A DNA stretch of 64,000 nt from Deinococcus indicus (GTDB lineage: Bacteria; Deinococcota; Deinococci; Deinococcales; Deinococcaceae). Under the pieces are notes generated by a model that was not told the DNA's origin, did not search any database, and saw nothing but the letters and a program-made list of their open reading frames with translations. The translations under genes were made by a program, and so were the position numbers. The stretch is from the NCBI RefSeq assembly GCF_002198095.1, contig NZ_NHMK01000009.1:558001-622000 (forward strand). The letters run 5' to 3'. Below are positions 1 to 9,657 of this stretch, piece after piece. Position 1 is the stretch's first letter, and every line of letters begins with the position of its first letter.

Positions 1-1652
1 TCGTCGGGGAAGGGCTGGCCGTTCAGGGTGGCGCCGTTGAAGGCGTCGGTGCTGAAGGGGGCGCTGCCGCCGGGCGCGGTGAGTTGCACCTGGGGGTAGG
101 CGTTGCTGAACGGGGAGCGGACGGGGGCGCTGCCGCCGCTGAGGGTGACGCTGCCCACGGCGACGGCGTCCGGGCAGGCGGCGGGGTAGTAGGGGGTGGT
201 GCCGTAGCCGTTGCCGGCGGCGGCGATGACGAGGGCGCCGGCGGTGCGGGCGTCCGTGACGGCCTCGCACATGGCCTGGGCGTTGGTGGCGCTGATGGCG
301 CCGCCCAGGCTGAGGTTGATGACCTGCGCGGGGTGGGGGGTGCGGGTCTGTGCGCCGTTCACGCTGACGGGCAGTCCGGCGGCGTAGCGGATGGCGGTGG
401 CGACGTCGGATTCGGTGGCGTTGCCGCTGGCGTCGATGACGCGGATGGGCAGCACCCTGACGTTCGCGGTGTGCGTGGCGCCGACCACGCCGGTCGGGCT
501 GCACGCGGGGCAGCTGGGGGCGTTGGTGCCCCAGCGGGCGGCGATGAGGCCGGTGACGTGCGTGCCGTGGCTGCCGGTGGTGCGGCCCGGAACGGACGGG
601 TCGGTGGGGTCGGTGTCCGGGCCGTCGCCGTCGCCGTTGGCGGGGTCCGTGATGAGGTCGAGGGCGCCTTCGGTGGGGGTCCACAGGCGGCCCTGGAGGT
701 CCGGGTGGTCGTAGCGGACGCCGGTGTCGATGACGGCGACCGTGACCGGGCGGGTGTACGCGCCGCCTTCCATGTCGCGCCACACGGCGCCGTAACCGGT
801 CAGCGGGTACGCCCACTGCAGCCCGGCGAACTGGTCGGTGGGAACGACGGGTGTAGCGGCGGCCTGGGTGCGCAGGATCACGTCGGGAATGGCGTACTCG
901 ACGGCCGGGTCGGCCCGCAGGGCGCGCAGGGCGGCCGGGACGTCCTGCACGCGCAGGGCGGCGCTGCGGCTGTCGAGGGGGCGGGAGGCCTGGACGGTCA
1001 CCCCGGCGCCGCGCAGGGTGGTGGCGGCCTGCTGCGCGGTCAGGGTGGCGGCGCGGGTGCCGGTGGCCTGCGCGGTCAGGCTGGCGCGGTACTTGACGAT
1101 CACGCCGGCCGCGTCCGGTTGCGGGGCTGGCGTGACGGGGTGGCCGGTCTGCACGCCCTGTGTCTGCACGCCCTGCCCCTGTACGGCGGGTGCGTTGACC
1201 CGCCCGCGGAGGCTGTACTGCGCGGCCGTGACGGTCCAGACGGTCTGGCCGCTCTGCGCGGAGCTGCCGGTGCCGGACGTCCAGTTCAGGGTGAGGTTGC
1301 CGCTCAGGGTGGCCTGATCGGCTTTCAGGCGGGTGGCGGCGGCCCGGTCGGCGGTCAGGGTGAACACCACGTTGCCCTGGCCCGCCTGCGCCGAGAGTTT
1401 CAGCCAGCTCGGGAAGTTCGTGACCGACCAGCGGCCCCCGAACGGGACGTCCAGGGTGACGGCGGCCTGCTGCTCCAGGGGGATGGTCCGTGTGGTCAGG
1501 GTGGCCGGGGCGGTCGTGGGCGGCTGCGTGACGGGCGGCTCGGTGACAGGTGGCTCTGTGTCCGTCGGGGTGGGGGTCAGGTCGCAGGCGCTCAGGGCCA
1601 GGGCCGCCGACAGCAGCCAGGCGAGACGGACAGGGGTGCGGGGCATGGTCAT
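1..1652 (-). CDS. Subtilisin-like (S8) serine protease lipoprotein, 3' end outside the window
   Basis: Secreted serine endopeptidase, read leftward and cut by the window edge after 550 residues. The N-terminus MTMPRTPVRLAWLLSAALALSAC is a lipoprotein signal with lipobox LSAC, so the mature protein should be lipid-anchored. A Thr/Pro/Glu linker follows (TEPPVTEPPVTQPP), then a region resembling an inhibitor_I9-type propeptide before the catalytic domain. Catalytic Asp is in VAVIDTGVRYDHPDL (about base 730) and catalytic His in GSHGTHVTGLIA (about base 560). The oxyanion-hole Asn lies in AAAGNGYG (about base 220). The catalytic Ser motif GTSMA would lie beyond base 1 and is not seen. The start at 1652 is the first in-frame ATG after a stop; 1646 is an alternative ATG. 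It is divergent from the next gene. Family assignment is firm; substrate unknown. Confidence 0.93.
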   Translation of the reverse strand, partial: MTMPRTPVRLAWLLSAALALSACDLTPTPTDTEPPVTEPPVTQPPTTAPATLTTRTIPLEQQAAVTLDVPFGGRWSVTNFPSWLKLSAQAGQGNVVFTLTADRAAATRLKADQATLSGNLTLNWTSGTGSSAQSGQTVWTVTAAQYSLRGRVNAPAVQGQGVQTQGVQTGHPVTPAPQPDAAGVIVKYRASLTAQATGTRAATLTAQQAATTLRGAGVTVQASRPLDSRSAALRVQDVPAALRALRADPAVEYAIPDVILRTQAAATPVVPTDQFAGLQWAYPLTGYGAVWRDMEGGAYTRPVTVAVIDTGVRYDHPDLQGRLWTPTEGALDLITDPANGDGDGPDTDPTDPSVPGRTTGSHGTHVTGLIAARWGTNAPSCPACSPTGVVGATHTANVRVLPIRVIDASGNATESDVATAIRYAAGLPVSVNGAQTRTPHPAQVINLSLGGAISATNAQAMCEAVTDARTAGALVIAAAGNGYGTTPYYPAACPDAVAVGSVTLSGGSAPVRSPFSNAYPQVQLTAPGGSAPFSTDAFNGATLNGQPFPD

Positions 1653-1762
1653 CACAGCATGCCGCACCGGAGCTGACGGCGCATGAACCGCCCGCTGCCC
1701 CCGGTCGGGGGGCTGGGCAGGGGCAGGTGGGCGGGACGCCGCGCCGGGCAAAGGGTGGCACA

Positions 1763-2284
1763 ATGGCGCGCGTGCCAAGCGGACGTGTTCACAACCTCAT
1801 CAACATCGCGGCGTACAGCGTGCTGGCGGCGGGGGCGCTGGTCGCCACCCGGCAGGACCTGCTGACCGTCACGCCGGCCCAGGGTCTGAATTTCACGCTG
1901 GCGTTCGCGGCCGGGACGTTCCTGCTCTCGCCGGACCTGGATCTGGCCGAGGGCCGTGTGGACAGCAAACGCCACTGGGGGCTGCTGGGGTTCCTGTGGG
2001 TGCCGTACGGCATGATGTTCAGTCACCGGGGGCTGTCGCACACCTGGATTCTGGGGCCGCTGACGCGGCTGGCGTACCTGGGCGCGCTGATCGCGCTGGT
2101 GGTGGGGTTGCTGCGCTTCGTGCTGCCGGACCTGACCCTGCCGCCCGTTCCGCAGCTGAGCGCCGAGGTGCTCGCGCCGTTCGGGGTGGGGTACTACCTG
2201 AGTCAGTGGCTGCACCTGATCGCGGACGGGGTGCGGCCCGACCATGGCGTGCGGCGCGGGTACCGCAAGCTGCGGCGCCGCTGA
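1763..2284 (+). CDS. DUF2227-family putative metal-binding membrane protein
   Basis: A 173-residue protein of the DUF2227 type. It carries the family's acidic and histidine motifs, LLSPDLDLAEG, FSHRGLSHTW and QWLHLIADGV, which look like a metal site, set between hydrophobic segments (about residues 17-33, 45-58 and 95-125). The His/Asp arrangement recalls the YdjM-type membrane hydrolases, but no reaction is established. The ATG at 1763 was chosen because upstream sequence in this frame is low-complexity read-through opposite the protease promoter region. No close ribosome site or TANNNT box is obvious. It precedes secG by about 110 bp. Confidence 0.8.
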   Translation: MARVPSGRVHNLINIAAYSVLAAGALVATRQDLLTVTPAQGLNFTLAFAAGTFLLSPDLDLAEGRVDSKRHWGLLGFLWVPYGMMFSHRGLSHTWILGPLTRLAYLGALIALVVGLLRFVLPDLTLPPVPQLSAEVLAPFGVGYYLSQWLHLIADGVRPDHGVRRGYRKLRRR

Positions 2285-2351
2285 CGCCCGCCGGGGGAGG
2301 GGCGGGCCGCGCCTGATACACTGCGTTCAGACCGGTGCCCGGCGCGCGTGC

Positions 2352-2396
2352 ATGATCATGCGTTCCGGAGCTGCCGACTTCCGAGGTCAATCATGA
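2352..2396 (+). CDS. Possible 14-codon upstream ORF coupled to secG
   Basis: An ATG at 2352 opens a short frame (MIMRSGAADFRGQS) whose TGA stop overlaps the secG ATG as ATGA. The frame contains the GAGGT Shine-Dalgarno of secG. A TACACT box at 2317-2322 could be the -10 of this transcript, about 30 nt upstream. ATGA overlap alone is expected whenever a gene's second codon begins with A, so this is only suggestive. Confidence 0.2.
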   Translation: MIMRSGAADFRGQS

Positions 2397-2617
2397 TTCT
2401 GAACCTGTTTGTCGTTCTGTTCGCGCTCGTGTGTGTGGCGCTGGTGTTCTTCGTGCTGTTGCAGGTGCCCAAGCAGGCGGGCCTGTCGGCCAGCATGGCG
2501 TCTGGCGGTTCGCTGCTGGGCGGCCGTGGCGTCGAGGGTGGTCTGGTGCGGATCACCAGCGTGCTGGGCGGCCTGTTCATGCTGCTGGCGCTGCTGATCG
2601 GTTTCGTTTCCCGCTGA
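2393..2617 (+). CDS. secG: Protein translocase subunit SecG
   Basis: Small inner-membrane subunit of the SecYEG protein-export channel. At 74 residues it has the family architecture: a first membrane helix (MILNLFVVLFALVCVALVFFVLL), a cytosolic loop with the Gly/Ser-rich segment ASGGSLLGGRG, and a second helix (ITSVLGGLFMLLALLIGF). A GAGGT ribosome site sits 8 nt before the ATG at 2393. The TGA stop (2615-2617) is also the left target-site copy of a family-1 MITE, so the gene ends exactly at an insertion. SecG is normally non-essential but boosts export. Confidence 0.93.
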   Translation: MILNLFVVLFALVCVALVFFVLLQVPKQAGLSASMASGGSLLGGRGVEGGLVRITSVLGGLFMLLALLIGFVSR

Positions 2618-2750
2618 TACGGACTCCGATTGAATGGGCTGCAAAGCCCGTTCAATCCGAGGGAAGCGAGTAGGAGAGAAACGGGTTCCGGACGTGGAGC
2701 TGGCAATCCGGTGAAGTTCCGGATTGTTGGCGAAACAAACGGAATTCGTA
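2618..2750 (+). mobile_element. Family-1 MITE-like element, copy A (TNA target, in the secG stop codon)
   Basis: A 133-bp element starting TACGGACTCCG and ending CGGAATTCGTA, flanked on both sides by TGA (2615-2617 and 2751-2753). The left TGA is the secG stop. Inside is a hairpin (GATTGAATGGGCT / AGCCCGTTCAATC) and a conserved right half with GGTTCCGGACGTGGAG and GGATTGTTGGCGAAACAAAC. It has no coding capacity. The 3-bp TNA duplication matches the target habit of IS1031-type (IS5 family) elements. Other copies: 7263, 32927, 35403, 59191 and, truncated and inverted, 60773. Confidence 0.85.
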
Positions 2751-2753
2751 TGA

Positions 2754-3170
2754 GGGGACTGCCGCCGGAGGGCGGCCAGGACGCCGGGAGCCCTGCGGGT
2801 GCTTTCCGGCGTTTCTGCTGTCGGTCTCCGGCGGCGTCCGGGGTTCTTCCGCGCTGGCCTGGGCAGCGCCCCCGCCTCATGAGGAACACTGACGTCCTGC
2901 ATATCAGGACGTGTGGCGATTCACGGCCCGGGCAGCTGACCGCAGGGATAACAAAGCGGCTCCAGAGCTGGATCTTTATGCACTCCGGCGGATAGGGGTG
3001 GCAGGGCCTGCTGGCAGCTGTCTGTCAGCTCCATGTCGGCCTGAACGCCAGCGATGAGCCGCCCGCTTTGCAGATGCCACTTCATGAGGCTGTTATCAGG
3101 TTGACCGCCAGTTCATCCGGCTGTTCTCGCACAGAATCATGAGAAACAGTGTCCAGCATTTGTGTTTTCC
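2754..3170. other. Intergenic stretch without a convincing gene
   Basis: Between the MITE and the ABC-importer promoter I find no ORF with believable protein character. The only structure I see is a perfect 8-bp inverted repeat, ACGTCCTG at 2892-2899 and CAGGACGT at 2905-2912, with a 5-nt loop. It lacks a T-tract, so it is not a classical terminator. The sequence is slightly less GC-rich towards its right end. Confidence 0.5.
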
Positions 3171-3199
3171 TTGACCTGAACTAGGCCAGTCCATATATT
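3171..3199 (+). promoter_or_regulatory. Sigma-70 promoter of the peptide ABC importer
   Basis: A near-consensus -35 box TTGACC (3171-3176) and a -10 box TATATT (3194-3199) are separated by the ideal 17 bp. It lies about 84 nt upstream of the solute-binding protein start at 3283, leaving a true 5' leader. This contrasts with the leaderless layout of many genes in this window. Confidence 0.8.
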
Positions 3200-3282
3200 G
3201 ACTGAGCTGGAAACCCATTCAACCCAACGCGACGACCCCCCGCCGGATCGTTGCCGTTTTCCAGAACCACCCGGAGGACCAC

Positions 3283-5052
3283 ATGAAGAAAGTTCTGACC
3301 CTTGCCCTTGCCCTGACCGTCGGCAGCGCCGCCGCCCAGAGCGCCTTCGTCTGGCCTGCCGCCTGGACCGGCGAACAGAACACCGCCAACAAGCGTGGCG
3401 GCGAACTGCGTCTGTCCGCGATCAGCGACTTCAAGACCTTCAACCCCTTCACCAGCTCGGAAGCCGACAGCATTACCCAGCGTATGACTGAGGACAGCGC
3501 CGGCCTGTTCTTCCAGGATCCCCGCAACGACGAGTTCATCCCCTACATGGCCGCCAGCGCGCCCGTGGTCAGTAACAACAACAAGCGCTTCGTGGTCAAG
3601 ATCCGCCAGGGCATGAAGTTCAGCGACGGTCAGGCCATCACCGCCGACGACTGGGTCACCACCTGGAAGATCCACACCGACGACAAGGTCGGCAGCAACA
3701 GCCGCGACACCTTCTTCCTGATCGGCAAGCCCATCACGGTCAAGAAGCTCGACACCTACACCCTGCAGTTCGACTTCCCGCAGCCCAGCGCCAGCGCCCT
3801 GAGCATCATGAGCTACGCCCCCTGGCCCGACCACGTGTTCGGCAAGGCCTACCGCGAAGGCGGCGCCGAGGCCATCAAGAAGATGTGGACCCTCGCCACG
3901 CCCCCCAGCCAGATCGTCAGCCCCGGCGCCTGGGTGCTCGAGACCTACCGCGCCGGCGAGCGCGCCGTGTTCAAGAAGAACAGCAACTGGGGCGACTGGA
4001 ACAAGGACGGCCGCGGCCAGGAACTGCCCTACCTGAACAACCTCTCCGTGCGCATCGTCGCCGACGCCAACGCCGCGCTCGCCGCCTTCCTGGCCGGCCA
4101 GCTCGACACGGTCGCCATGCGCAACGCCGACGACCTGGCCCAGACCAAGAAGGCCATCGACGCCGGTAACCTGAAGGCCTTCCTGAAGGCCAACGTGAGC
4201 CCCCAGGCCACCAGCCAGTGGATCACCTTCAACTGGAACAAGGCCAGCGACCCCGCCAAGCAGAAGCTCTTCCGTGACGTGCGCTTCCGCCGCGCCATGA
4301 GCCACATCGCCAACCGTCAGGCCATGGTGCAGCTCGCCCTGGGCGGCCTGGGCAGCGAGACGTACTTCAGCACCTACCCGATCTTCAAGCAGCAGATCGA
4401 CGCGGGCCTGTCGGCCGGCGCGCCCACCTACAAGTACAACCTCGCCGAGGCCAGCCGACTGCTCGGCCAGCTGGGCTACACCAAGAAGAACGCCCAGGGC
4501 TTCCTCGTCGACAAGGCCGGCAAGGTCCTGGAATTCAACCTGAGCACCAACGCCGGCAACACCGTCCGCGAGCAGCTGGGCCGCATCTTCGCCGACGAGG
4601 CCAAGAAGGTCGGCGTGAAGGTCAACTTCACCCCCATCGACTTCAACACCCTGGTCAGCCAGCTGACCTCCAAGGGCGAGAACCGTCCCTTCGATGCCAT
4701 CCTGCTGGGCCTGAGCGGCGGCAGCAACATCTGGAGCTTCGGCAGCAACGTCGTGCCCTGCGGCACCAACCTACACTCCTACAACAACCCCACCGACGGC
4801 AAGTGCGCCACCAGCCAGGAACAGCTGATGACCAAGCTGTACTACCAAGGCGACGCCGAACTGAACGACGCCAAGCGCCGCGCCATCGGCGGGCAGCTCA
4901 TGAAGGTCGAGGGCGAACTGCAGCCCGTCATCTACCTCGTGGGCGGCAACTACCACGTGGCGTACAACGAGCGCCTGGGCGGCGAGTTCACGGCCAACAT
5001 GATGGACGCCTACTACGGTCACCGCTACTTCCCGCTGACCTTCGTCAAGTAA
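3283..5052 (+). CDS. Peptide-type ABC transporter solute-binding protein (SBP family 5)
   Basis: Extracytoplasmic receptor that captures a peptide or similar ligand and hands it to the permeases encoded next. The signal peptide MKKVLTLALALTVGSAAAQS has an AxA-type cleavage site and no lipobox Cys, so the protein may be soluble or held by other means. The 589-residue length fits the OppA/DppA family. The family-5 hallmark region is visible (FVVKIRQGMKFSDGQAITADDW, about residues 104-125), as is the C-terminal FNTLVSQLTSKGENRPFDAIL segment. The start is fixed by GGAGG at 3273-3277, 5 nt before ATG. First gene of an importer cluster with permeases at 5140 and 6120 and ATPases at 7488 and 8528. 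Substrate cannot be deduced. Confidence 0.95.
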   Translation: MKKVLTLALALTVGSAAAQSAFVWPAAWTGEQNTANKRGGELRLSAISDFKTFNPFTSSEADSITQRMTEDSAGLFFQDPRNDEFIPYMAASAPVVSNNNKRFVVKIRQGMKFSDGQAITADDWVTTWKIHTDDKVGSNSRDTFFLIGKPITVKKLDTYTLQFDFPQPSASALSIMSYAPWPDHVFGKAYREGGAEAIKKMWTLATPPSQIVSPGAWVLETYRAGERAVFKKNSNWGDWNKDGRGQELPYLNNLSVRIVADANAALAAFLAGQLDTVAMRNADDLAQTKKAIDAGNLKAFLKANVSPQATSQWITFNWNKASDPAKQKLFRDVRFRRAMSHIANRQAMVQLALGGLGSETYFSTYPIFKQQIDAGLSAGAPTYKYNLAEASRLLGQLGYTKKNAQGFLVDKAGKVLEFNLSTNAGNTVREQLGRIFADEAKKVGVKVNFTPIDFNTLVSQLTSKGENRPFDAILLGLSGGSNIWSFGSNVVPCGTNLHSYNNPTDGKCATSQEQLMTKLYYQGDAELNDAKRRAIGGQLMKVEGELQPVIYLVGGNYHVAYNERLGGEFTANMMDAYYGHRYFPLTFVK

Positions 5053-5139
5053 GCCCCAGAGCCGATTCTCTGCTCCCACGGGGGGTGGTCCGCCCGCGCG
5101 GACTGCCCCCCACACCCATGACGCCCACGGAGTACCCGC

Positions 5140-6123
5140 ATGATCCCATTCCTGCTGCGCCGCGTAGTGCAGTCCATTCCCACCCTGTTCCTGGCCAGCC
5201 TGCTGATCTTCTTCGTGATTCAGCTCGCCCCCGGTGACTTCCTGACCCCCGCCAAGCTCAACCCGAACATCAGCCCCGAGCAGATCGCCGCGCTGGAAAG
5301 CAACTTCGGGCTGGACCGCCACCCCATCGAACAGTACCTGCTGTGGATGAAGAACATGATCTTCAACCTGAACTTCGGACTGTCCTTCCAGTACCAGCAG
5401 CCCGTCCTGGACGTCGCCATTCCCCGCGTCCTGAACTCGCTGTGGCTGGTCCTGCTGAACCTGATCTTCTTCTACGCCATCGCCATTCCGCTGGGCGTGT
5501 TCGGCGCCGTGCGCCAGAACTCGCTGGGCGACAAGGCCGTGAACGTGGTCCTGTACTTCCTGCTGGGCTTCCCCAGCTTCTTCCTGGCCTTGATCGTCAT
5601 CTACTTCATCCTGCAGATCCGCAATGCGACCGGCTGGGACATTCCCATCAACGGCATGACCAGTAACGGCTTCGACGCCATGGCCCCGCTGGAAAAGGTC
5701 TGGGACGTGCTCAAGCACCTGCTGATTCCCGCGCTGGTCCTGGCGATCAGTGACGCCGCCGGCCTGACCCGCGTCATCCGCGGCCTGATGCTGGAAGTCA
5801 TGCGCTCGGACTACATCCGCACCGCGCGCGCCAAGGGCGTCAGTGAACGCACCGCCATCTGGAAGCACACCTTCCGTAACGCCATCCTGCCCATCGTGGC
5901 CGGCATCGGCGGCCTGCTGCCGGCCGCCATCAGTGGCGCCGGCCTGACCGAGGTCGTGTTCGCGTACCCCGGCATCACGCCCATGATCCTCGACGCCATC
6001 AACACCCAGGACCTGTACCTGATCGCCGGCTTCACGGTCCTCGGCACCGTCCTGCTGGTCATCGGCAACGCCCTGAGCGACATTCTCCTCGCGGTCGTCG
6101 ACCCGCGCATCAAGGTCGGGTGA
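5140..6123 (+). CDS. ABC transporter permease, OppB/DppB type
   Basis: First membrane subunit of the importer; 327 residues with about six transmembrane helices, starting with FLLRRVVQSIPTLFLASLLIFFVI. The cytoplasmic EAA-type coupling loop that contacts the ATPase is seen in DYIRTARAKGVSERTAIW, followed by the usual RNAILPIV. Its TGA overlaps the GTG start of the next permease (GTGA), indicating translational coupling. The ATG at 5140 is preceded by a short CGGAG. Confidence 0.95.
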   Translation: MIPFLLRRVVQSIPTLFLASLLIFFVIQLAPGDFLTPAKLNPNISPEQIAALESNFGLDRHPIEQYLLWMKNMIFNLNFGLSFQYQQPVLDVAIPRVLNSLWLVLLNLIFFYAIAIPLGVFGAVRQNSLGDKAVNVVLYFLLGFPSFFLALIVIYFILQIRNATGWDIPINGMTSNGFDAMAPLEKVWDVLKHLLIPALVLAISDAAGLTRVIRGLMLEVMRSDYIRTARAKGVSERTAIWKHTFRNAILPIVAGIGGLLPAAISGAGLTEVVFAYPGITPMILDAINTQDLYLIAGFTVLGTVLLVIGNALSDILLAVVDPRIKVG

Positions 6124-7262
6124 CCCGCGTGACCACCGTTCCAACCTCCACCCCCGTCAAGGCCCCGGTCCGCTCGCAGTCCCAGCTGTCCGTCGCGTGG
6201 GGGCAGTTCCGCAAGAACCGCCTCGCGCAGATCGGCGGGACCATGATCATCCTGCTGTACCTGATGGCGATCTTCGCGCCGTTCCTGGCCCCGGACGGCC
6301 TGTCGAACTACTCGACCAGCAACATCACCCGCTTCCACCCGCCCACGCCCGTCAATTTCCGCGACCCGGAAACCGGCGCGTTCGGGCGGCCCTTCGTGTT
6401 CAAGTACACCCAGCAGCTGAACATGGACACCTTCGTGAACGAGTTCAAGCCCAGCACCGAGAAATGCCCCATCTACTTCGGTGTGCGCGGCGACAGCTAC
6501 CGCATCCTGGGCCTGTTCCCCGGCAACCTGCACCTGTTCGGCACCGGACAACCCGACTGCAAGGTGTACCTGATGGGCGGCGAGGACCTGGGCCGCGACC
6601 TGCTCAGCCGCACCCTGTACGCCTCGCAGATCAGCCTGACCATCGGCGTGGCCGCGGTGCTGATCAGCACCCTGATCGGCCTGTTCATGGGCGCCATGGC
6701 CGCGTACTTCGGCGGGTTCGTGGACACGGTCATCATGCGCCTCGTCGAGGTGCTGGCCTCCATCCCCACGCTGTTCCTGCTGATCCTGCTGCGCTCGGTG
6801 TTCCCCAAGGAGATCAACCCCATCCTGGCGCTGTACGTGATCCTGGGCATCCTGGCGTTCATCAACTGGGGCGGCCTGGCCCGCGTCACGCGCGGACAGC
6901 TGCTCAGCGTGCGCGAACAGGACTTCGTGTCCGCCGCCCGCAGCCTGGGCGCCAGCGACAACCGCATCATGATCCGGCACATGCTGCCCACCATGACCAC
7001 CTACGTCATCGTGACCACCTCGCTCGCCATTCCCGCCACCATCCTCACCGAGTCCGGCCTGAGCTTCCTGGGCATCGGCGCGGTGGAACCCTACGCCTCG
7101 TGGGGCAGCCTGCTCAAGCAGGCGCAGGACGGCGGCCTGAGTAGCCTGAACACCCGCCCCTGGGTGCTGATTCCCGGCTTCTTCATCGTGTTCACCGTCA
7201 TGTGCTTCCAGCTGCTCGGCGACGGACTGCGCGACGCCTTCGACCCCAGAAAACGTTCCTGA
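6120..7262 (+). CDS. ABC transporter permease, OppC/DppC type
   Basis: Second membrane subunit; 380 residues, longer than typical OppC (about 300). An extra periplasmic region lies between the first helix (GGTMIILLYLMAIFAPFLAP, about residues 41-60) and the transport core that begins near LGRDLLSRTLYASQISL. The EAA loop reads DFVSAARSLGASDNRIM. The insert contains two Cys (EKCPIYFGV and GQPDCKVYL) that could pair. GTG at 6120 overlaps the previous stop; GTG at 6129 is possible. The TGA stop at 7260-7262 is the left target duplicate of a family-1 MITE. Confidence 0.94.
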   Translation: MTRVTTVPTSTPVKAPVRSQSQLSVAWGQFRKNRLAQIGGTMIILLYLMAIFAPFLAPDGLSNYSTSNITRFHPPTPVNFRDPETGAFGRPFVFKYTQQLNMDTFVNEFKPSTEKCPIYFGVRGDSYRILGLFPGNLHLFGTGQPDCKVYLMGGEDLGRDLLSRTLYASQISLTIGVAAVLISTLIGLFMGAMAAYFGGFVDTVIMRLVEVLASIPTLFLLILLRSVFPKEINPILALYVILGILAFINWGGLARVTRGQLLSVREQDFVSAARSLGASDNRIMIRHMLPTMTTYVIVTTSLAIPATILTESGLSFLGIGAVEPYASWGSLLKQAQDGGLSSLNTRPWVLIPGFFIVFTVMCFQLLGDGLRDAFDPRKRS

Positions 7263-7366
7263 TACGGACTCGGATTGAATAGGATGCAAAGCCCATTCAA
7301 TCCGAGCGAAGCGGGGGGGGAGTAAAGCGGGTTCCGGATTGTCGGCGAAACAAACGGCAGTCCTTA
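7263..7366 (+). mobile_element. Family-1 MITE-like element, copy B (in the permease stop codon)
   Basis: A 104-bp copy, shorter than A, C and E through loss of the central GGACGTGGAGC segment. It starts TACGGACTCGG and ends GGCAGTCCTTA, with TGA on both flanks (7260-7262 and 7367-7369). The left TGA is the permease stop codon. The inner hairpin GATTGAATAGGATGC...GCCCATTCAATC is imperfect, suggesting an older copy. It separates the permease genes from the ATPase genes of the same importer. Confidence 0.85.
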
Positions 7367-7391
7367 TGACCCCCCGCAGGTGCGCCGCCCC

Positions 7392-7416
7392 GTGTGGCCG
7401 GATTCCCTGGCCACAC
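7392..7416 (+). terminator. Hairpin between permease and ATPase genes
   Basis: Perfect 8-bp stem GTGTGGCC / GGCCACAC with a 9-nt loop, followed by CCACC rather than a T-run. It may reduce read-through or stabilise mRNA ends in the middle of the importer cluster. A TATGAT at 7455-7460 upstream of the ATPase gene could be a fresh -10, although no clear -35 is seen. Confidence 0.35.
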
Positions 7417-7487
7417 CCACCCATCAGCCCCGACCCGGCGCGACGGAACGGTTGTATGATGCGCTACGTGTTTAAATCGGAGGAACC

Positions 7488-9544
<2,057 letters not shown>

Positions 9545-9561
9545 GCGTCCCGAACAGACGA

Positions 9562-9600
9562 ACAGCCCGCCGACCCCACCGGGAAGGCGGGTTTTTCTGT
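9562..9600 (+). terminator. Intrinsic terminator of the ABC importer cluster
   Basis: CCCGCC (9566-9571) pairs with GGCGGG (9586-9591), followed directly by TTTTT. The outer GAACAG / CTGTTC extends the stem around the T-tract, so it could also act in the opposite direction. This is one of the cleanest terminators in the window. Confidence 0.85.
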
Positions 9601-9604
9601 TCCA

Positions 9605-9634
9605 ATTCTGACCGGACCTCTCACATCTCATAAT
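9605..9634 (+). promoter_or_regulatory. Putative promoter of the DUF4139 gene
   Basis: CATAAT at 9629-9634 resembles a -10 box, with a weak TTCTGA about 17 bp upstream. It lies 24 nt before the ATG at 9658, just after the importer terminator. Confidence 0.4.
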
Positions 9635-9657
9635 GAGGGCCGGGTCACCATGCAGCC

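Noticed and set aside
84..1676. A 530-codon plus-strand frame at the window start
   Set aside because: It is Gly/Ala/Val/Arg-rich without hydrophobic core or motifs and is antisense to the S8 protease, which has a lipobox and catalytic Asp and His.
2356..3000. Frames on both strands across the secG-MITE region
   Set aside because: They run through the MITE and change composition at its edges; no domain and no start signal.
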